Part shown: piece after piece, positions 8,341 to 16,861 of the stretch
How positions within the stretch are numbered: the first letter of the stretch is position 1
Layout: every line of letters begins with the position of its first letter
Assembly: GCF_037963835.1 (NCBI RefSeq)
Contig: NZ_CP150145.1
Location: 5,456,001 to 5,520,000 of the forward strand
Reading direction: 5' to 3'
Source: Paenibacillus sp. FSL H8-0332
Lineage (GTDB): Bacteria; Bacillota; Bacilli; Paenibacillales; Paenibacillaceae
DNA: 64,000 nt
The notes under the pieces: model-generated
Seen by the model: the letters and a program-made list of their open reading frames with translations, nothing else
Told to the model about the DNA's origin: nothing
Databases searched by the model: none
Program-made: the position numbers and the translations under genes

Positions 8341-10119
8341 TTATTTCTTTTCTTTCTCCGGTTTCGGTGCCAGCTTGATATGCAGCTGCTCCAGTTGTCC
8401 GGCATCCACAGGGGATGGGGCATCCATCAACAGGTCCGTTGCACTTGCCGTCTTAGGGAAGGCAATGGTCTCACGCAGGTTCGTGCGGCCCGCCAGCAGC
8501 ATAATCAGGCGGTCGAAGCCAAACGCGATGCCGCCATGCGGAGGCGTGCCGTATTCAAAGGCATCCATCAGGTAACCGAACTTCTCATAAGCCAATTCCT
8601 GCGTGAAGCCGAGCGCATCGAACATTTTCTCCTGAACGTCACGCTTGTAGATACGCTGGGAACCGCCGCCCACCTCGTAGCCGTTAAGTACGATGTCATA
8701 GGCCTGCGCACGGATCGCGCCGGGATCGGTATCGAAGAGATGCAGGTCTTCGTCCATCGGGCGTGTGAACGGATGATGCTCAGCCACATAACGCTTCTGG
8801 TCCTCATCGTAGCCGAGCAGCGGGAATTCCGTTACCCAGGCGAATTTGAACACACTGTCGTCGATCAGACCAAGCTGACGGCCAATCTTCAGACGCAAGG
8901 CGCCAAGCACATCGGCTACCACCTTCTTGGTATCAGCGGAGAAGAGCAGCAGGTCGCCATCCTCGGCACCTGTGCGTTCCTTCACGGCAGCGATTTCTTC
9001 CTCGGAGAAGAATTTCACAATCGGTCCCTTGAACTCCCCGTCCTTGACTTGAATCCAGGCCAAGCCCTTGGCGCCATAACGGGCAGCATAAGGTCCGAGA
9101 TCGTCAATCTCCTTACGGGTCCATGTGCCGCAGCCCTTGGCGTTCAGACATTTCACTTCTCCGCCCTTCTCGATCACGGAAGCGAATACCTTGACGCCGC
9201 TGGATGCCACGATATCATTCATCTCTACCAGCTCCAGGCCAAACCGCAGGTCGGGCTTGTCAGAACCATATTTGCCGATCGCTTCGGCATACGTCAACCG
9301 CTGGAATGGCAAAGCTACCTCAACCCCGATCGTCTCCTTCAGCAGACGCTGCATGAGCTTCTCCATCATCGACAGCAGCTCATCCTGCGGCATGAATGAG
9401 GTCTCAATATCGAACTGCGTGAATTCCGGCTGGCGGTCAGCGCGCAGGTCCTCATCGCGGAAGCAGCGGGCCATCTGATAATAACGCTCAATACCGCCGA
9501 CCATCAGCAGCTGCTTATAGATCTGCGGGGACTGCGGAAGCGCGAAGAATTCCCCTTCATGCACACGGCTTGGCACGAGATAGTCACGTGCGCCTTCCGG
9601 CGAGCTTTTGGTCAGAATTGGAGTTTCCACATCAATAAAGCCTTCGTTGTCCAGGAAATCACGGAAAATCTTCGCTGCCTTAGAACGGAGCAACAACGTC
9701 TTGTGCATCTCTGGACGACGCAGATCCAGGTAACGGTATTTCATCCGCAGCGATTCATCCACTTCCACCCCGTCTTCGATGAAGAACGGAGGGGTCTTGG
9801 CGGCATTCAGCACTTCAATATCTGTAATCTGCACTTCAATCTCCCCGGTCGGCAGGTTGCGGTTCACGGTTTCATCGTCCCGTTTAACCACCTTACCCGT
9901 TACGGCCAGCACGTATTCACTGCGGACCTTATCGGCAATCTGCAGCGCTTCTCCGGAATAGTCAGGGTTGAATACGATCTGTACAATCCCTGTGCGGTCG
10001 CGCAAATCAATGAATAGCACGCCTCCAAGATCACGGCGGGTCTGCACCCAACCGTTCAATGTTACTGTCTCACCGATGCTCGCTGTCGTTAATTGTCCAC
10101 AGTTATGGCTTCTGGTCAT
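8341..10119 (-). CDS. aspS: aspartyl-tRNA synthetase
   Basis: Class II aminoacyl-tRNA synthetase of 592 residues, the same length as B. subtilis AspS. It has the N-terminal OB-fold anticodon-binding domain (GWVQTRRDLGGVLFIDLRDR), the class II motif 2 region (YYQMARCFRDEDLRADRQPE), the bacterial GAD insertion in the middle, and motif 3 (GIAFGFDRLIMLLAG) near residue 540. It charges tRNA-Asp in the cytoplasm. It lies 50 bases after hisS under the same T-box leader. A purine-rich ribosome site precedes the ATG. Confidence 0.97.
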   Translation of the reverse strand: MTRSHNCGQLTTASIGETVTLNGWVQTRRDLGGVLFIDLRDRTGIVQIVFNPDYSGEALQIADKVRSEYVLAVTGKVVKRDDETVNRNLPTGEIEVQITDIEVLNAAKTPPFFIEDGVEVDESLRMKYRYLDLRRPEMHKTLLLRSKAAKIFRDFLDNEGFIDVETPILTKSSPEGARDYLVPSRVHEGEFFALPQSPQIYKQLLMVGGIERYYQMARCFRDEDLRADRQPEFTQFDIETSFMPQDELLSMMEKLMQRLLKETIGVEVALPFQRLTYAEAIGKYGSDKPDLRFGLELVEMNDIVASSGVKVFASVIEKGGEVKCLNAKGCGTWTRKEIDDLGPYAARYGAKGLAWIQVKDGEFKGPIVKFFSEEEIAAVKERTGAEDGDLLLFSADTKKVVADVLGALRLKIGRQLGLIDDSVFKFAWVTEFPLLGYDEDQKRYVAEHHPFTRPMDEDLHLFDTDPGAIRAQAYDIVLNGYEVGGGSQRIYKRDVQEKMFDALGFTQELAYEKFGYLMDAFEYGTPPHGGIAFGFDRLIMLLAGRTNLRETIAFPKTASATDLLMDAPSPVDAGQLEQLHIKLAPKPEKEKK

Positions 10120-10169
10120 CTTTTATCCTACCCCTTCATGTTTAAAATTACATATGCTCGCCTTTTCGC

Positions 10170-11429
10170 CTAATTCTGAATCAGCGCTTGCGCCAGCTCG
10201 TCCAGCTTCACAGTCCGCTGCTCGCCGGTCTCCATCGACTTCAGTGCGATGACGCCATTATTCAGCTCATCTTCGCCAAGTATCGCCGTATACCGGGCCG
10301 ACATGCGGTCTGCCGACTTCATCTGTGCCTTCATCTTGCGTCCCAGGTAATCGCGCTCCGCAGAGAATCCAAGGCTGCGCAGACGGAACAGCTGCTTCGT
10401 GATCTCCAGATCTGCCGATTCGCCCAGTGCGACAAAATACACATCCAGCGGCTTCGCCGCTTCCAGCGTCACACCCTGATTCTCCAGAATCAGCAGAATC
10501 CGCTCCAGGCCAATCCCGAACCCGATGCCCGGCTGATCCGGTCCGCCGATCTCCTCGACCAGACCGTTGTACCGGCCGCCGCCGCCCACCGTGTCGATGG
10601 AGCCGATGCCTGCCGCTTTATACTCAAACGCTGTGTGCGTATAATAATCAAGGCCGCGTACCAGGCGGGGGTTGATGCTGTATTCCACGCCCATCACATC
10701 CAGGTGCCCTTTCACCTTTGCAAAATGCTCCGTACACTCTTCATCCAGACTGTCCAGAATGGAAGGCGCTCCACCGAACTTGTCCTGATCGACCTTGCAG
10801 TCCAGCACGCGCAGCGGGTTGCGCTCCATCCGCCGCTGGCAGTCGCTGCACAGGCTCTCTCTCATCGGTCTCAGGAAATCCAGCAGCTTCTCGCGGTATG
10901 CTGCGCGGCTGGGTGCGTTGCCGACGGAATTCAGCTCCACCCGCACATCCTTCAGCCCCAGATCAATGTAGAACTGGTACCCGAGCGAGATGACTTCAGC
11001 ATCAATCGCCGGGTCCACCGCGCCGAAGGCTTCGATACCGAACTGATGGAACTGGCGGTATCTGCCGGCCTGCGGACGTTCATAACGGAACATCGGTCCG
11101 ATATAATACAGCTTGCTGACATCCGGCTCCCCGTATAGCTTGTTCTGGACATACGCGCGTACCACGCCTGCTGTCCCTTCGGGACGAAGCGCCAGATCGC
11201 GGTCGCCCTTGTCCTTGAAGGTATACATCTCACCTTCTACAATATCCGTTGTTTCACCGACTCCGCGCTCGAACAGCCCAGTGTGCTCGAACAGCGGGGT
11301 ACGAATCTCCCGGTAATTGAAGCGGCGGCACAGCTCTCTTGCCTTGGCCTCCACTACCTGCCATTTCTCTACTGCACCCGGAAGTACATCCTGCGTACCT
11401 GTAGGTTTCTCGAATCTTTCTTTAGCCAC
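10170..11429 (-). CDS. hisS: histidyl-tRNA synthetase
   Basis: Class II synthetase of 419 residues (B. subtilis HisS has about 424). Visible: the N-terminal GTQDVLPG segment, motif 2 (PMFRYERPQAGRYRQFHQFG), the histidine-binding loops LVRGLDYYTHTAFE and GGGGRYNGL, motif 3 (GIGFGIGLERILL) and a C-terminal anticodon-binding domain. The start is GTG at 11429, eight bases after GGAGG. It is the first gene of the operon, 30 bases beyond the T-box terminator, so expression should rise when the cognate tRNA is uncharged. Confidence 0.97.
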   Translation of the reverse strand: MAKERFEKPTGTQDVLPGAVEKWQVVEAKARELCRRFNYREIRTPLFEHTGLFERGVGETTDIVEGEMYTFKDKGDRDLALRPEGTAGVVRAYVQNKLYGEPDVSKLYYIGPMFRYERPQAGRYRQFHQFGIEAFGAVDPAIDAEVISLGYQFYIDLGLKDVRVELNSVGNAPSRAAYREKLLDFLRPMRESLCSDCQRRMERNPLRVLDCKVDQDKFGGAPSILDSLDEECTEHFAKVKGHLDVMGVEYSINPRLVRGLDYYTHTAFEYKAAGIGSIDTVGGGGRYNGLVEEIGGPDQPGIGFGIGLERILLILENQGVTLEAAKPLDVYFVALGESADLEITKQLFRLRSLGFSAERDYLGRKMKAQMKSADRMSARYTAILGEDELNNGVIALKSMETGEQRTVKLDELAQALIQN

Positions 11430-11459
11430 AGTCTATCCCTCCTGAAAATAACCCCTAAA

Positions 11460-11828
11460 AACAGCAAAAAATCCCTCATCCCTGTTCAATTACAAACAGG
11501 GACGAGGGATTATCATAACCAATAATTCACCCGTGGTACCACCCACATTCCGGGCTTAGCAACTTGCTCTGCGTAAGCTCCGCTCAAAGCGGTTAACGCC
11601 CGCCTACGCGCAATCGGCTACTGACTGTAGGCAATCCTGCTGCCTGCGTTCGCCGTGCGTTCTCGGGGAGGTCATTCGTCCGTTCATCAACAGAATCCTT
11701 ACAGCCGTGCGGATCAGCGTGTGTCCTCCTTACCTGGACGACAGCCATGATCTGCGGGATTCCTCTCTGGGGTTGTGGGTTACGGATTACTTGGTCCCGT
11801 CATCAAAACAATATAAACTTACCTATAC
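11460..11828 (-). promoter_or_regulatory. T-box leader of the hisS-aspS operon
   Basis: The leader carries the diagnostic T-box GGTGGTACCACGGG (11531-11544) followed by an intrinsic terminator (stem 11471-11510, then TTTTT). Upstream lie stem I elements: an AGTAA motif near the start, AGAGAGG, and a specifier-loop candidate GGACACACG around 11717-11726. That candidate contains GAC (Asp, 11723-11725) and CAC (His, 11721-11723 and 11719-11721) in overlapping frames. The class is certain from the T-box; the specifier assignment is inferred without a fold. Confidence 0.93.
11471..11510 (-). terminator. regulated terminator of the T-box
   Basis: A 16-base-pair stem with arms ATCCCTCGTCCCTGTT and AACAGGGATGAGGGAT on the minus strand, followed by TTTTT. 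It competes with the antiterminator that contains the T-box sequence. Confidence 0.9.
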
Positions 11829-11834
11829 TGTTAG

Positions 11835-11863
11835 ATTCTACTGAACCACTGCGCTAAAGTCAA
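11835..11863 (-). promoter_or_regulatory. sigma-A promoter of the hisS operon
   Basis: TTGACT (11858-11863) and TAGAAT (11835-11840) on the minus strand are separated by exactly 17 bases. Transcription would start at about 11828, giving a leader of roughly 400 bases. Confidence 0.8.
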
Positions 11864-11911
11864 GGATTGAATAAAATAAGCTGCCACCAGCCAGCGTTCC
11901 TTCAGCCAAGA

Positions 11912-11980
11912 GGACTGAGATTCCGCTATTGGGGCAAAAAATCCATAATCACGCGTTAACCGGACTCAGATTCCGTTATG
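11912..11980. repeat. two-copy imperfect direct repeat, 50-base spacing
   Basis: GGACTGAGATTCCGCTATT at 11912 recurs as GGACTCAGATTCCGTTATG at 11962. The spacing is close to the 51-base period of the arrays at 3009-3530, though the sequence differs. The rest of the gene-free stretch 11864-12043 shows nothing else. Confidence 0.55.
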
Positions 11981-12043
11981 CACCTGCATATGCCTCGTTA
12001 ATCGCTCAAATTAACATAATAACTATGTTGCTTGTAATCCCCT

Positions 12044-12082
12044 AAAAACAAAAAAGTGACCTGCAGCCGATTGCTGCAGGTC
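12044..12082 (-). terminator. minus-strand intrinsic terminator
   Basis: A ten-base-pair stem (arms GACCTGCAGC and GCTGCAGGTC, 12058-12082) is followed on the minus strand by ACTTTTTTGTTTTT. The next gene to the right already has its own terminator at 12297-12330, so this one may serve readthrough or a short transcript starting in 12083-12296. Confidence 0.75.
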
Positions 12083-12296
12083 CATCATCATATATTATAA
12101 AAAAGGGGGTCATGCTTCTATTATAAACACGCTATATTAAGGAATCATGAATGTAGTGTTACAGTTGCATTACAGAAAAGAAAGCGTTTCACCAATCCGT
12201 CCAAATCTCCGCTGTCATGCTCATCCATAGGTTACACCATCACTCTATTCCTGTCTACATCATCCTGCCGTCCTCCCTTTAGGCTGCATATAAAAC
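12083..12296. other. intergenic stretch bounded by two minus-strand terminators
   Basis: No convincing gene. On the minus strand a 27-codon frame (MDEHDSGDLDGLVKRFLFCN...) lacks a ribosome site. A TATAAT near 12119-12125 lies just before the terminator at 12044-12082, so a short untranslated RNA is possible but unproven. Confidence 0.3.
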
Positions 12297-12330
12297 AGCT
12301 CCAGCCTCTCCATAACGGAGGGCTGGAGCT
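12297..12330 (-). terminator. terminator after the stress-type protein gene
   Basis: Arms AGCTCCAGCC and GGCTGGAGCT (10 base pairs, 14-base loop) followed on the minus strand by GTTTTATATG, 34 bases after the stop codon at 12364. Confidence 0.75.
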
Positions 12331-12363
12331 GAAAGGATACCGGCGGCGATACCGCAGTCTTTT

Positions 12364-12825
12364 TTAATCAAAAATCTCCACATAAGCCTGCTTGCCGCGC
12401 AGAACCTCTACAACCTCGTTGTAATGATTCTCGGCTACCTTGAGATCCATGACATAGTGCAGGTGCTCCAGGTCACTGCTTGTCAGCTCTTCCCCTCTAT
12501 GCACTTCGCCCTCCGTACGTACTTCATCGGCGCGTACTTCATCCGTACGTTTCAGATCATTATCTGTCACAACAGCCGGGACAATGGCCGCACCGGACCC
12601 CATACCCGTTGAACCTCCGGCAGCGTACACGCCCCCGGCACCTGTTGAAGCGGTATTAGTGGAGCCCAGCGGGATCAGAATGTTGCGCCGGTTATTTACT
12701 CCATTATCCAAAGGGTCCGTTAATGCTGATACCTCAATCCCCTCTACACCGTACGGAATCAAAGAAGTCTTAGCACCTTCCGCTGCATCTTCTGTACTGA
12801 AATAGGCCTGGATTCTTCTAGTCAT
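12364..12825 (-). CDS. hypothetical protein, general-stress-17M-like
   Basis: A 153-residue soluble protein. The N-terminus (RRIQAYFSTEDAAEGAKTSL) resembles the opening of the YflT / general stress protein 17M domain, in which a short beta strand is followed by a helix. A Gly/Ala/Thr-rich middle and an acidic stretch (LKRTDEVRADEVRTEGEVHR) connect to a C-terminal helix-strand (AENHYNEVVEVLRGKQAYVE) that could complete a second copy of the fold. The assignment is weak, and no enzyme motif is visible. GGGAGGG lies seven bases before the ATG. The gene is followed by a terminator and preceded, 50 bases away, by the DJ-1/PfpI gene on the same strand, possibly one stress-related unit. Confidence 0.75.
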   Translation of the reverse strand: MTRRIQAYFSTEDAAEGAKTSLIPYGVEGIEVSALTDPLDNGVNNRRNILIPLGSTNTASTGAGGVYAAGGSTGMGSGAAIVPAVVTDNDLKRTDEVRADEVRTEGEVHRGEELTSSDLEHLHYVMDLKVAENHYNEVVEVLRGKQAYVEIFD

Positions 12826-12875
12826 TGTAAATCCCTCCCATAAAGTTATATTATGCCAAACGGGTTATGCATGTA

Positions 12876-13382
12876 TTACAACACCTTAAGCAGCTCACGC
12901 ACAAAAGCGGGCTCATCCTTGGGTGTGCGTGAAGTAATGTAATTGCCGTCTACGACGACCTCTTCATCCTTGAACTCCGCGCCGGCATTGATCAGATCAT
13001 CCTTCAGCGGCGGGTAGGAGGTAAGCGTGCGGCCTTGCAGCAGTTCAGCGCTGATCAGAATCTGCGGGCCGTGGCAGATAGCGGCAATCGGCTTGCCTGC
13101 ACGGTCAGCATCCTTCACGAATTGCAGAATATCCGGGTCAAGACGGAGATTCTCCGGCGAAGATCCGCCTGGAATGACTATTGCATCATACTCTGCGGCT
13201 GTGACCTCGCTGATTGCTTTATCGGCGGCATAGGATACGCTTCCTTGTTTGCCGAGCAGGGTCTCATTTTTCTTCAGACCGATGATTTCTGCCTGATGTC
13301 CTGCCTGTAGAACTTCTTCGTAAGGAACCTTCATTTCAGAATCTTCAAAGTCATTGGCGAGCAGAAAAGCTACTTTACTCAT
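12876..13382 (-). CDS. DJ-1/PfpI family protein (YfkM/general stress protein 18-like)
   Basis: A 168-residue class I glutamine-amidotransferase-like protein. The nucleophile elbow is AAICHGPQIL (Cys near residue 103), and the upstream Glu/Asp loop is in EVLQAGHQAEIIGLKK. Members of this branch include intracellular protease or deglycase-like stress proteins; the reaction is disputed in the family. The motif DAIVIPGGSSPENLR is typical. Length is normal. AGGAGATAAGG precedes the ATG. It is followed on the same strand by the small stress-like protein. The substrate cannot be predicted. Confidence 0.9.
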   Translation of the reverse strand: MSKVAFLLANDFEDSEMKVPYEEVLQAGHQAEIIGLKKNETLLGKQGSVSYAADKAISEVTAAEYDAIVIPGGSSPENLRLDPDILQFVKDADRAGKPIAAICHGPQILISAELLQGRTLTSYPPLKDDLINAGAEFKDEEVVVDGNYITSRTPKDEPAFVRELLKVL

Positions 13383-13505
13383 GAGATCCTTATCTCCTCT
13401 CTAGGCTGCTGTCGTCTCGTCAATCTATTACCCTCATTCCCCCGCTTTATAACGAAGCCTAAGCAGTTCCCGTAAATTCTGTTCCGTCCCTAATGCCTCC
13501 GCGCC

Positions 13506-13559
13506 AAGTGGAAACGGCTTTGCCGTCCTTTAAGACGGTACCGTTTCAACGAGAAATAG
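13506..13559. repeat. interspersed repeat, copy 1
   Basis: Begins AAGTGGAAACGGCTTTGCCG and ends GAGAAATAG; it includes the dyad GAAACGG...CCGTTTC. A related copy lies at 39937-39994. The surrounding stretch 13383-13822 has no credible gene: a 94-residue minus-strand frame (13490-13774) lacks a good ribosome site, has skewed composition and ends within this repeat. Confidence 0.8.
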
Positions 13560-13822
13560 CCTACCTTCTCACCGGCTAGGTACGCGGCAAAAGACCGCGG
13601 CCTCTGCGCTGGAGCCCCTGCGGCTCCTTCGGGTCCCCGGCTTCCTTGGCTGTCGCTGAAGCTTCGGTCATCGACCCGGCCATATGGGCCTGAATCGTGT
13701 TCCACATCCATGCTTTTGGTGCTTGTCTCATTCTGTTTGCTCCCCGCACTTATGAATAATGGTGCATCATTCATAGTCTATCCAGCTAGGGCTGCTGCTA
13801 TCCCGCTTGGCTAACTCGAAGC

Positions 13823-13845
13823 AAAAAGACCCCACCATGTGGAGT
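13823..13845 (-). terminator. terminator after dtd
   Basis: On the minus strand GACTCCAC and GTGGGGTC form a stem with a three-base loop followed by TTTTTGC, about 50 bases after the dtd stop codon. Confidence 0.7.
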
Positions 13846-13893
13846 CCCGTGATGTATTTTTTACAGTTAAAGCTGCGTCTGCCGCATTAAGTC

Positions 13894-14337
13894 CTAACCC
13901 TTGCTGTCCAGCAACAGCGTAACCGGTCCCCAGTTGGTGAGGGCGACATCCATCATCGCTCCGAACACGCCGGTCTCTACCTGTAGCCCTCCGGCACGCA
14001 GCTCTTGGTTGAAGTAGTCGTAGAGCCGCTCAGCTTCAGCCGGAGCCGCGGCTGCCATGAAGTTGGGTCGTCTGCCCTTGCGGCAGTCCCCGTACAGCGT
14101 GAACTGGGAGACGGACAGGATGGCCCCGCCGGCCTCCGTCACACTATGGTTCATTTTACCGCCCGCATCCTCAAAAATCCGCAGTCCGGCAACCTTGTCC
14201 GCCAAATACTTGGCATCCTTCTCTGTATCCTCGTGGGTTACGCCGACCAGCAGCAGCAGGCCCTCTCCAATGGCTCCGGTTACTGCACCATCCACCGTCA
14301 CACTGGAATTCTTGCAGCGCTGCACAACGACTCTCAT
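13894..14337 (-). CDS. dtd: D-aminoacyl-tRNA deacylase
   Basis: A 147-residue enzyme that hydrolyses D-amino acids (and glycine) mis-attached to tRNA. Both hallmark motifs are present: SQFTLYGDCRKGRRPNF near residues 78-94, and the cis Gly-Pro motif TNWGPVTLLLDS near the C-terminus. Length is exactly typical. It lies 28 bases after relA on the same strand, as in B. subtilis (relA-dtd). AAGGAG and a second GGATGAG precede the ATG. A terminator follows. Confidence 0.96.
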   Translation of the reverse strand: MRVVVQRCKNSSVTVDGAVTGAIGEGLLLLVGVTHEDTEKDAKYLADKVAGLRIFEDAGGKMNHSVTEAGGAILSVSQFTLYGDCRKGRRPNFMAAAAPAEAERLYDYFNQELRAGGLQVETGVFGAMMDVALTNWGPVTLLLDSKG

Positions 14338-14365
14338 CTCATCCTTCAGCTCCTTGCCTTAGCAC

Positions 14366-16549
14366 CTACTGCATAATACGGTTAACGGTATACACATCCT
14401 TGACCCGCTTCACTTTGTCGACCACAGACTGCAGGTGATCGGTATTGCGGATCAGAATCGTCATATGGATCATCGCCATCTTGTTCTTGTCGGAGCGCCC
14501 GGTGACCGCTGAAATATTGGTCTTGCTCTCCGATACCGCCTGCAGCACTTCATTCAGCAGCCCGTTGCGGTCATGGCCGGTAATCTCAATATCGACGCTG
14601 TAATTAGCCTCCATACTGCCTTCCCACTCCACTTCAATCACGCGGGCTGCTTCCTCCCCGTCCATCTCGTTCGGAATGTTCGGACAATCCTCACGGTGCA
14701 CCGATACGCCCCGTCCACGGGTCACATATCCGATGATATCGTCGCCCGGCACAGGATTACAACATCGTGCGAAGCGTACCAGCAGATTGTCGATCCCCTT
14801 GACACGGACCCCGTTGGTCGGCTGGTTGCGCTTCTCTCCGCTGGATTTGATCGCCTTCATCTCGGAGGTAAGCTCCAGATGGCCTGCGGCCTCCTCCTGG
14901 TCCTTACGCAGCTTCTCAGTCAGCTTGGAAGCGATCTGAGCGGCGGTAATCCCGCCGAAGCCGACCGCCGACAGCATATCCTCCACATCATTGAAGGCGA
15001 ACTTCTTCGCAGCCTCCGACATTTTGTCCTCTGTCAGCCAGTCAGAGACCTCCACATTCAGGCGCTTCAGCTCGCGTTCGATGGCCTCCCGGCCCTTCTC
15101 CACGTTCTCCTCGCGCTTCTCCTTCTTGAACCATTGCTTGATCTTGCTCCGCGCATGCGAGGACTGGGCAATCTTCAGCCAATCGCGGCTCGGACCGTAC
15201 GAATTCTTAGACGTCAGAATCTCCACGATATCCCCGGTCTTCAGCTTATGGTCAAGCGGTACGATACGCCCGTTCACCTTGGAGCCAATCGTCCGGTTCC
15301 CGACCTCGGTATGGATGCGGAACGCGAAATCCAGCGGCACCGAGCCGGCCGGCAGCTCCACTACCTCACCCTTAGGCGTGAATACGAAGACCAGATCGGA
15401 GAAAAAGTCCATTTTGAGCGATTCCACGAACTCTTCGGCATCCTTCGCTTCATGCTGCAGCTCCAGAATCTCGCGGAAGAACGGCATCCGGTTCTCGGGA
15501 TTGACGTTGTTGTTGCTGCTGCCTTCCTTATACGCCCAGTGGGCAGCGATCCCGAATTCGGCCGTGCGGTGCATCTCCCAGGTACGGATCTGGACCTCTG
15601 TCGGCTCTCCCCCCGGACCTACTACGGTTGTATGCAAAGACTGATACATGTTCGCCTTGGGCATAGCAATATAGTCCTTGAAACGGCCAGGCATCGGCTT
15701 CCAAAGCGTATGAATAATGCCCAAAGTGGCATAACAATCCTTAATATTGTCGACGATAATGCGGATAGCCAGGAGATCATAGATCTCGTTGAACTGTTTG
15801 TTCTTGGTGTTCATCTTGTTATAGACACTGTAGATGTGCTTCGGGCGTCCCGAGAGATCTCCTTCGATGCCCATTTCATCCAGCTTGGCGCGGATGCGGC
15901 CGATGACACTGTCAATGAACTGCTCGCGTTCTGCCCGTTTCTTGTGTACAAGATTGGCAATCCGGTAATACTGCTGCGGATTGAGGTAACGGAGCGCAAT
16001 ATCCTCCATCTCCCACTTGATCGCAGAGATCCCCAGCCGGTCCGCAATGGGACAAAAGATCTCCAGCGTCTCATAAGAAATCCGGCGCTGACTCTCTTCG
16101 GACTGGTATTTGAGCGTACGCATATTATGCAGACGGTCCGCCAGCTTAATCACGATCACCCGGATATCCTGGGCCATAGCGATGAACATCTTGCGGTAGT
16201 TCTCGTTCTGCTGCTCTTCCTTGGAGCGGAAGCGGATGCGTTCCAGCTTGGTCAGACCGTCCACCAGCATCGCGCAGGTATCGCCGAATTGCGTGCGGAT
16301 CTGTTCCAGGGACACCGTCGTATCTTCCACAACATCATGCAGCAGCGCAGCAATAATGGATATCACATCCATTTGCATATTGACGACAATATCTGCGACC
16401 GCCAGCGGATGCAGAATGTATGGCTCCCCCGATTTACGGACCTGCCCGTGATGAGCCTGATCGGCGAATTCATAAGCTTCACGGATGCGGAGAAGATCTT
16501 TTTCTTTTATATAGGCGCCAGCCTTTTCGGTTAATTGCTCTATGCCCAT
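14366..16549 (-). CDS. relA: bifunctional (p)ppGpp synthetase/hydrolase RelA/SpoT
   Basis: Stringent-response enzyme of 727 residues when started at 16549 (B. subtilis RelA has 734). Order: HD hydrolase domain (YILHPLAVADIV, LLHDVVEDT), synthetase domain (RPKHIYSVYNKM, with the DLLAIRIIV strand), TGS domain (FVFTPKGEVVELPAGSVPLD), a zinc-finger region (RFARCCNPVPGDDIIGYV) and a C-terminal ACT domain. The frame could be extended 63 residues upstream, but that would cover the promoter and leader hairpin, and family members start at MGIEQ-like sequence. A purine-rich GAAGGGAAACGG lies 15-20 bases upstream, weaker than usual. Transcribed with dtd. Confidence 0.96.
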   Translation of the reverse strand: MGIEQLTEKAGAYIKEKDLLRIREAYEFADQAHHGQVRKSGEPYILHPLAVADIVVNMQMDVISIIAALLHDVVEDTTVSLEQIRTQFGDTCAMLVDGLTKLERIRFRSKEEQQNENYRKMFIAMAQDIRVIVIKLADRLHNMRTLKYQSEESQRRISYETLEIFCPIADRLGISAIKWEMEDIALRYLNPQQYYRIANLVHKKRAEREQFIDSVIGRIRAKLDEMGIEGDLSGRPKHIYSVYNKMNTKNKQFNEIYDLLAIRIIVDNIKDCYATLGIIHTLWKPMPGRFKDYIAMPKANMYQSLHTTVVGPGGEPTEVQIRTWEMHRTAEFGIAAHWAYKEGSSNNNVNPENRMPFFREILELQHEAKDAEEFVESLKMDFFSDLVFVFTPKGEVVELPAGSVPLDFAFRIHTEVGNRTIGSKVNGRIVPLDHKLKTGDIVEILTSKNSYGPSRDWLKIAQSSHARSKIKQWFKKEKREENVEKGREAIERELKRLNVEVSDWLTEDKMSEAAKKFAFNDVEDMLSAVGFGGITAAQIASKLTEKLRKDQEEAAGHLELTSEMKAIKSSGEKRNQPTNGVRVKGIDNLLVRFARCCNPVPGDDIIGYVTRGRGVSVHREDCPNIPNEMDGEEAARVIEVEWEGSMEANYSVDIEITGHDRNGLLNEVLQAVSESKTNISAVTGRSDKNKMAMIHMTILIRNTDHLQSVVDKVKRVKDVYTVNRIMQ

Positions 16550-16583
16550 TCTCGTCGTATCCGTTTCCCTTCTATAATAAAAT

Positions 16584-16614
16584 GAACCTGCAAGCATGCA
16601 GAATTTGCAGGTTC
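16584..16614 (-). promoter_or_regulatory. hairpin in the relA leader
   Basis: Perfect ten-base arms GAACCTGCAA and TTGCAGGTTC with an 11-base loop, followed on the minus strand by ATTTTATT. It lies between the proposed relA promoter and the relA start, so it could act as an attenuator or an RNA-stability element. Confidence 0.5.
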
Positions 16615-16658
16615 CATACGTTCCCGGCTGCATTACGCTCAGGTTAAAGTTGTCTATA

Positions 16659-16687
16659 ATTATGACGCTTACGAGGGATTCCGTCAA
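16659..16687 (-). promoter_or_regulatory. sigma-A promoter of relA
   Basis: TTGACG (16682-16687) and CATAAT (16659-16664) on the minus strand, spaced by 17 bases. The transcript would begin near 16651, about 100 bases before the relA start. Confidence 0.65.
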
Positions 16688-16767
16688 CACTTGCCATAGC
16701 GTGGCATTCCTGTCAGGTAAAGGGTCAAGAAAAGACAATTTTGTGGCACGGGTAAAAATGTTGTTGT

Positions 16768-16810
16768 AAAAACCCGCCGATCTATTTAATCTAGTAAAGG
16801 CGGTTTTTTA
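16768..16810 (+). promoter_or_regulatory. terminator-like hairpin ahead of uraA
   Basis: AAAAACCCGCC pairs with GGCGGTTTTTT (one mismatch) across a 20-base loop; the 3' arm ends in a six-T run. It sits 50 bases before the uraA start, so it is better explained as an attenuator than as the end of an upstream gene, because relA faces the other way. A PyrR-binding loop was looked for but not recognised. Confidence 0.5.
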
Positions 16811-16861
16811 TAAGAGTAGAATGGTCAAATCAAATTAGATCAGAAAGAGAAGTGAACTCCA

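Noticed and set aside
8320..9399. 359-residue plus-strand frame opposite aspS
   Set aside because: Antisense shadow of aspS.
10188..11138. 316-residue plus-strand frame opposite hisS
   Set aside because: Antisense shadow of hisS without domain or start signal.
13490..13774. 94-residue minus-strand frame with Gly/Ala/Ser-rich middle
   Set aside because: No clear ribosome site, ends inside an interspersed repeat, and composition is non-protein-like.
14573..16534. 653-residue plus-strand frame opposite relA
   Set aside because: Shadow frame of relA; the Leu/His/Arg-rich composition is typical of antisense GC-rich codons.
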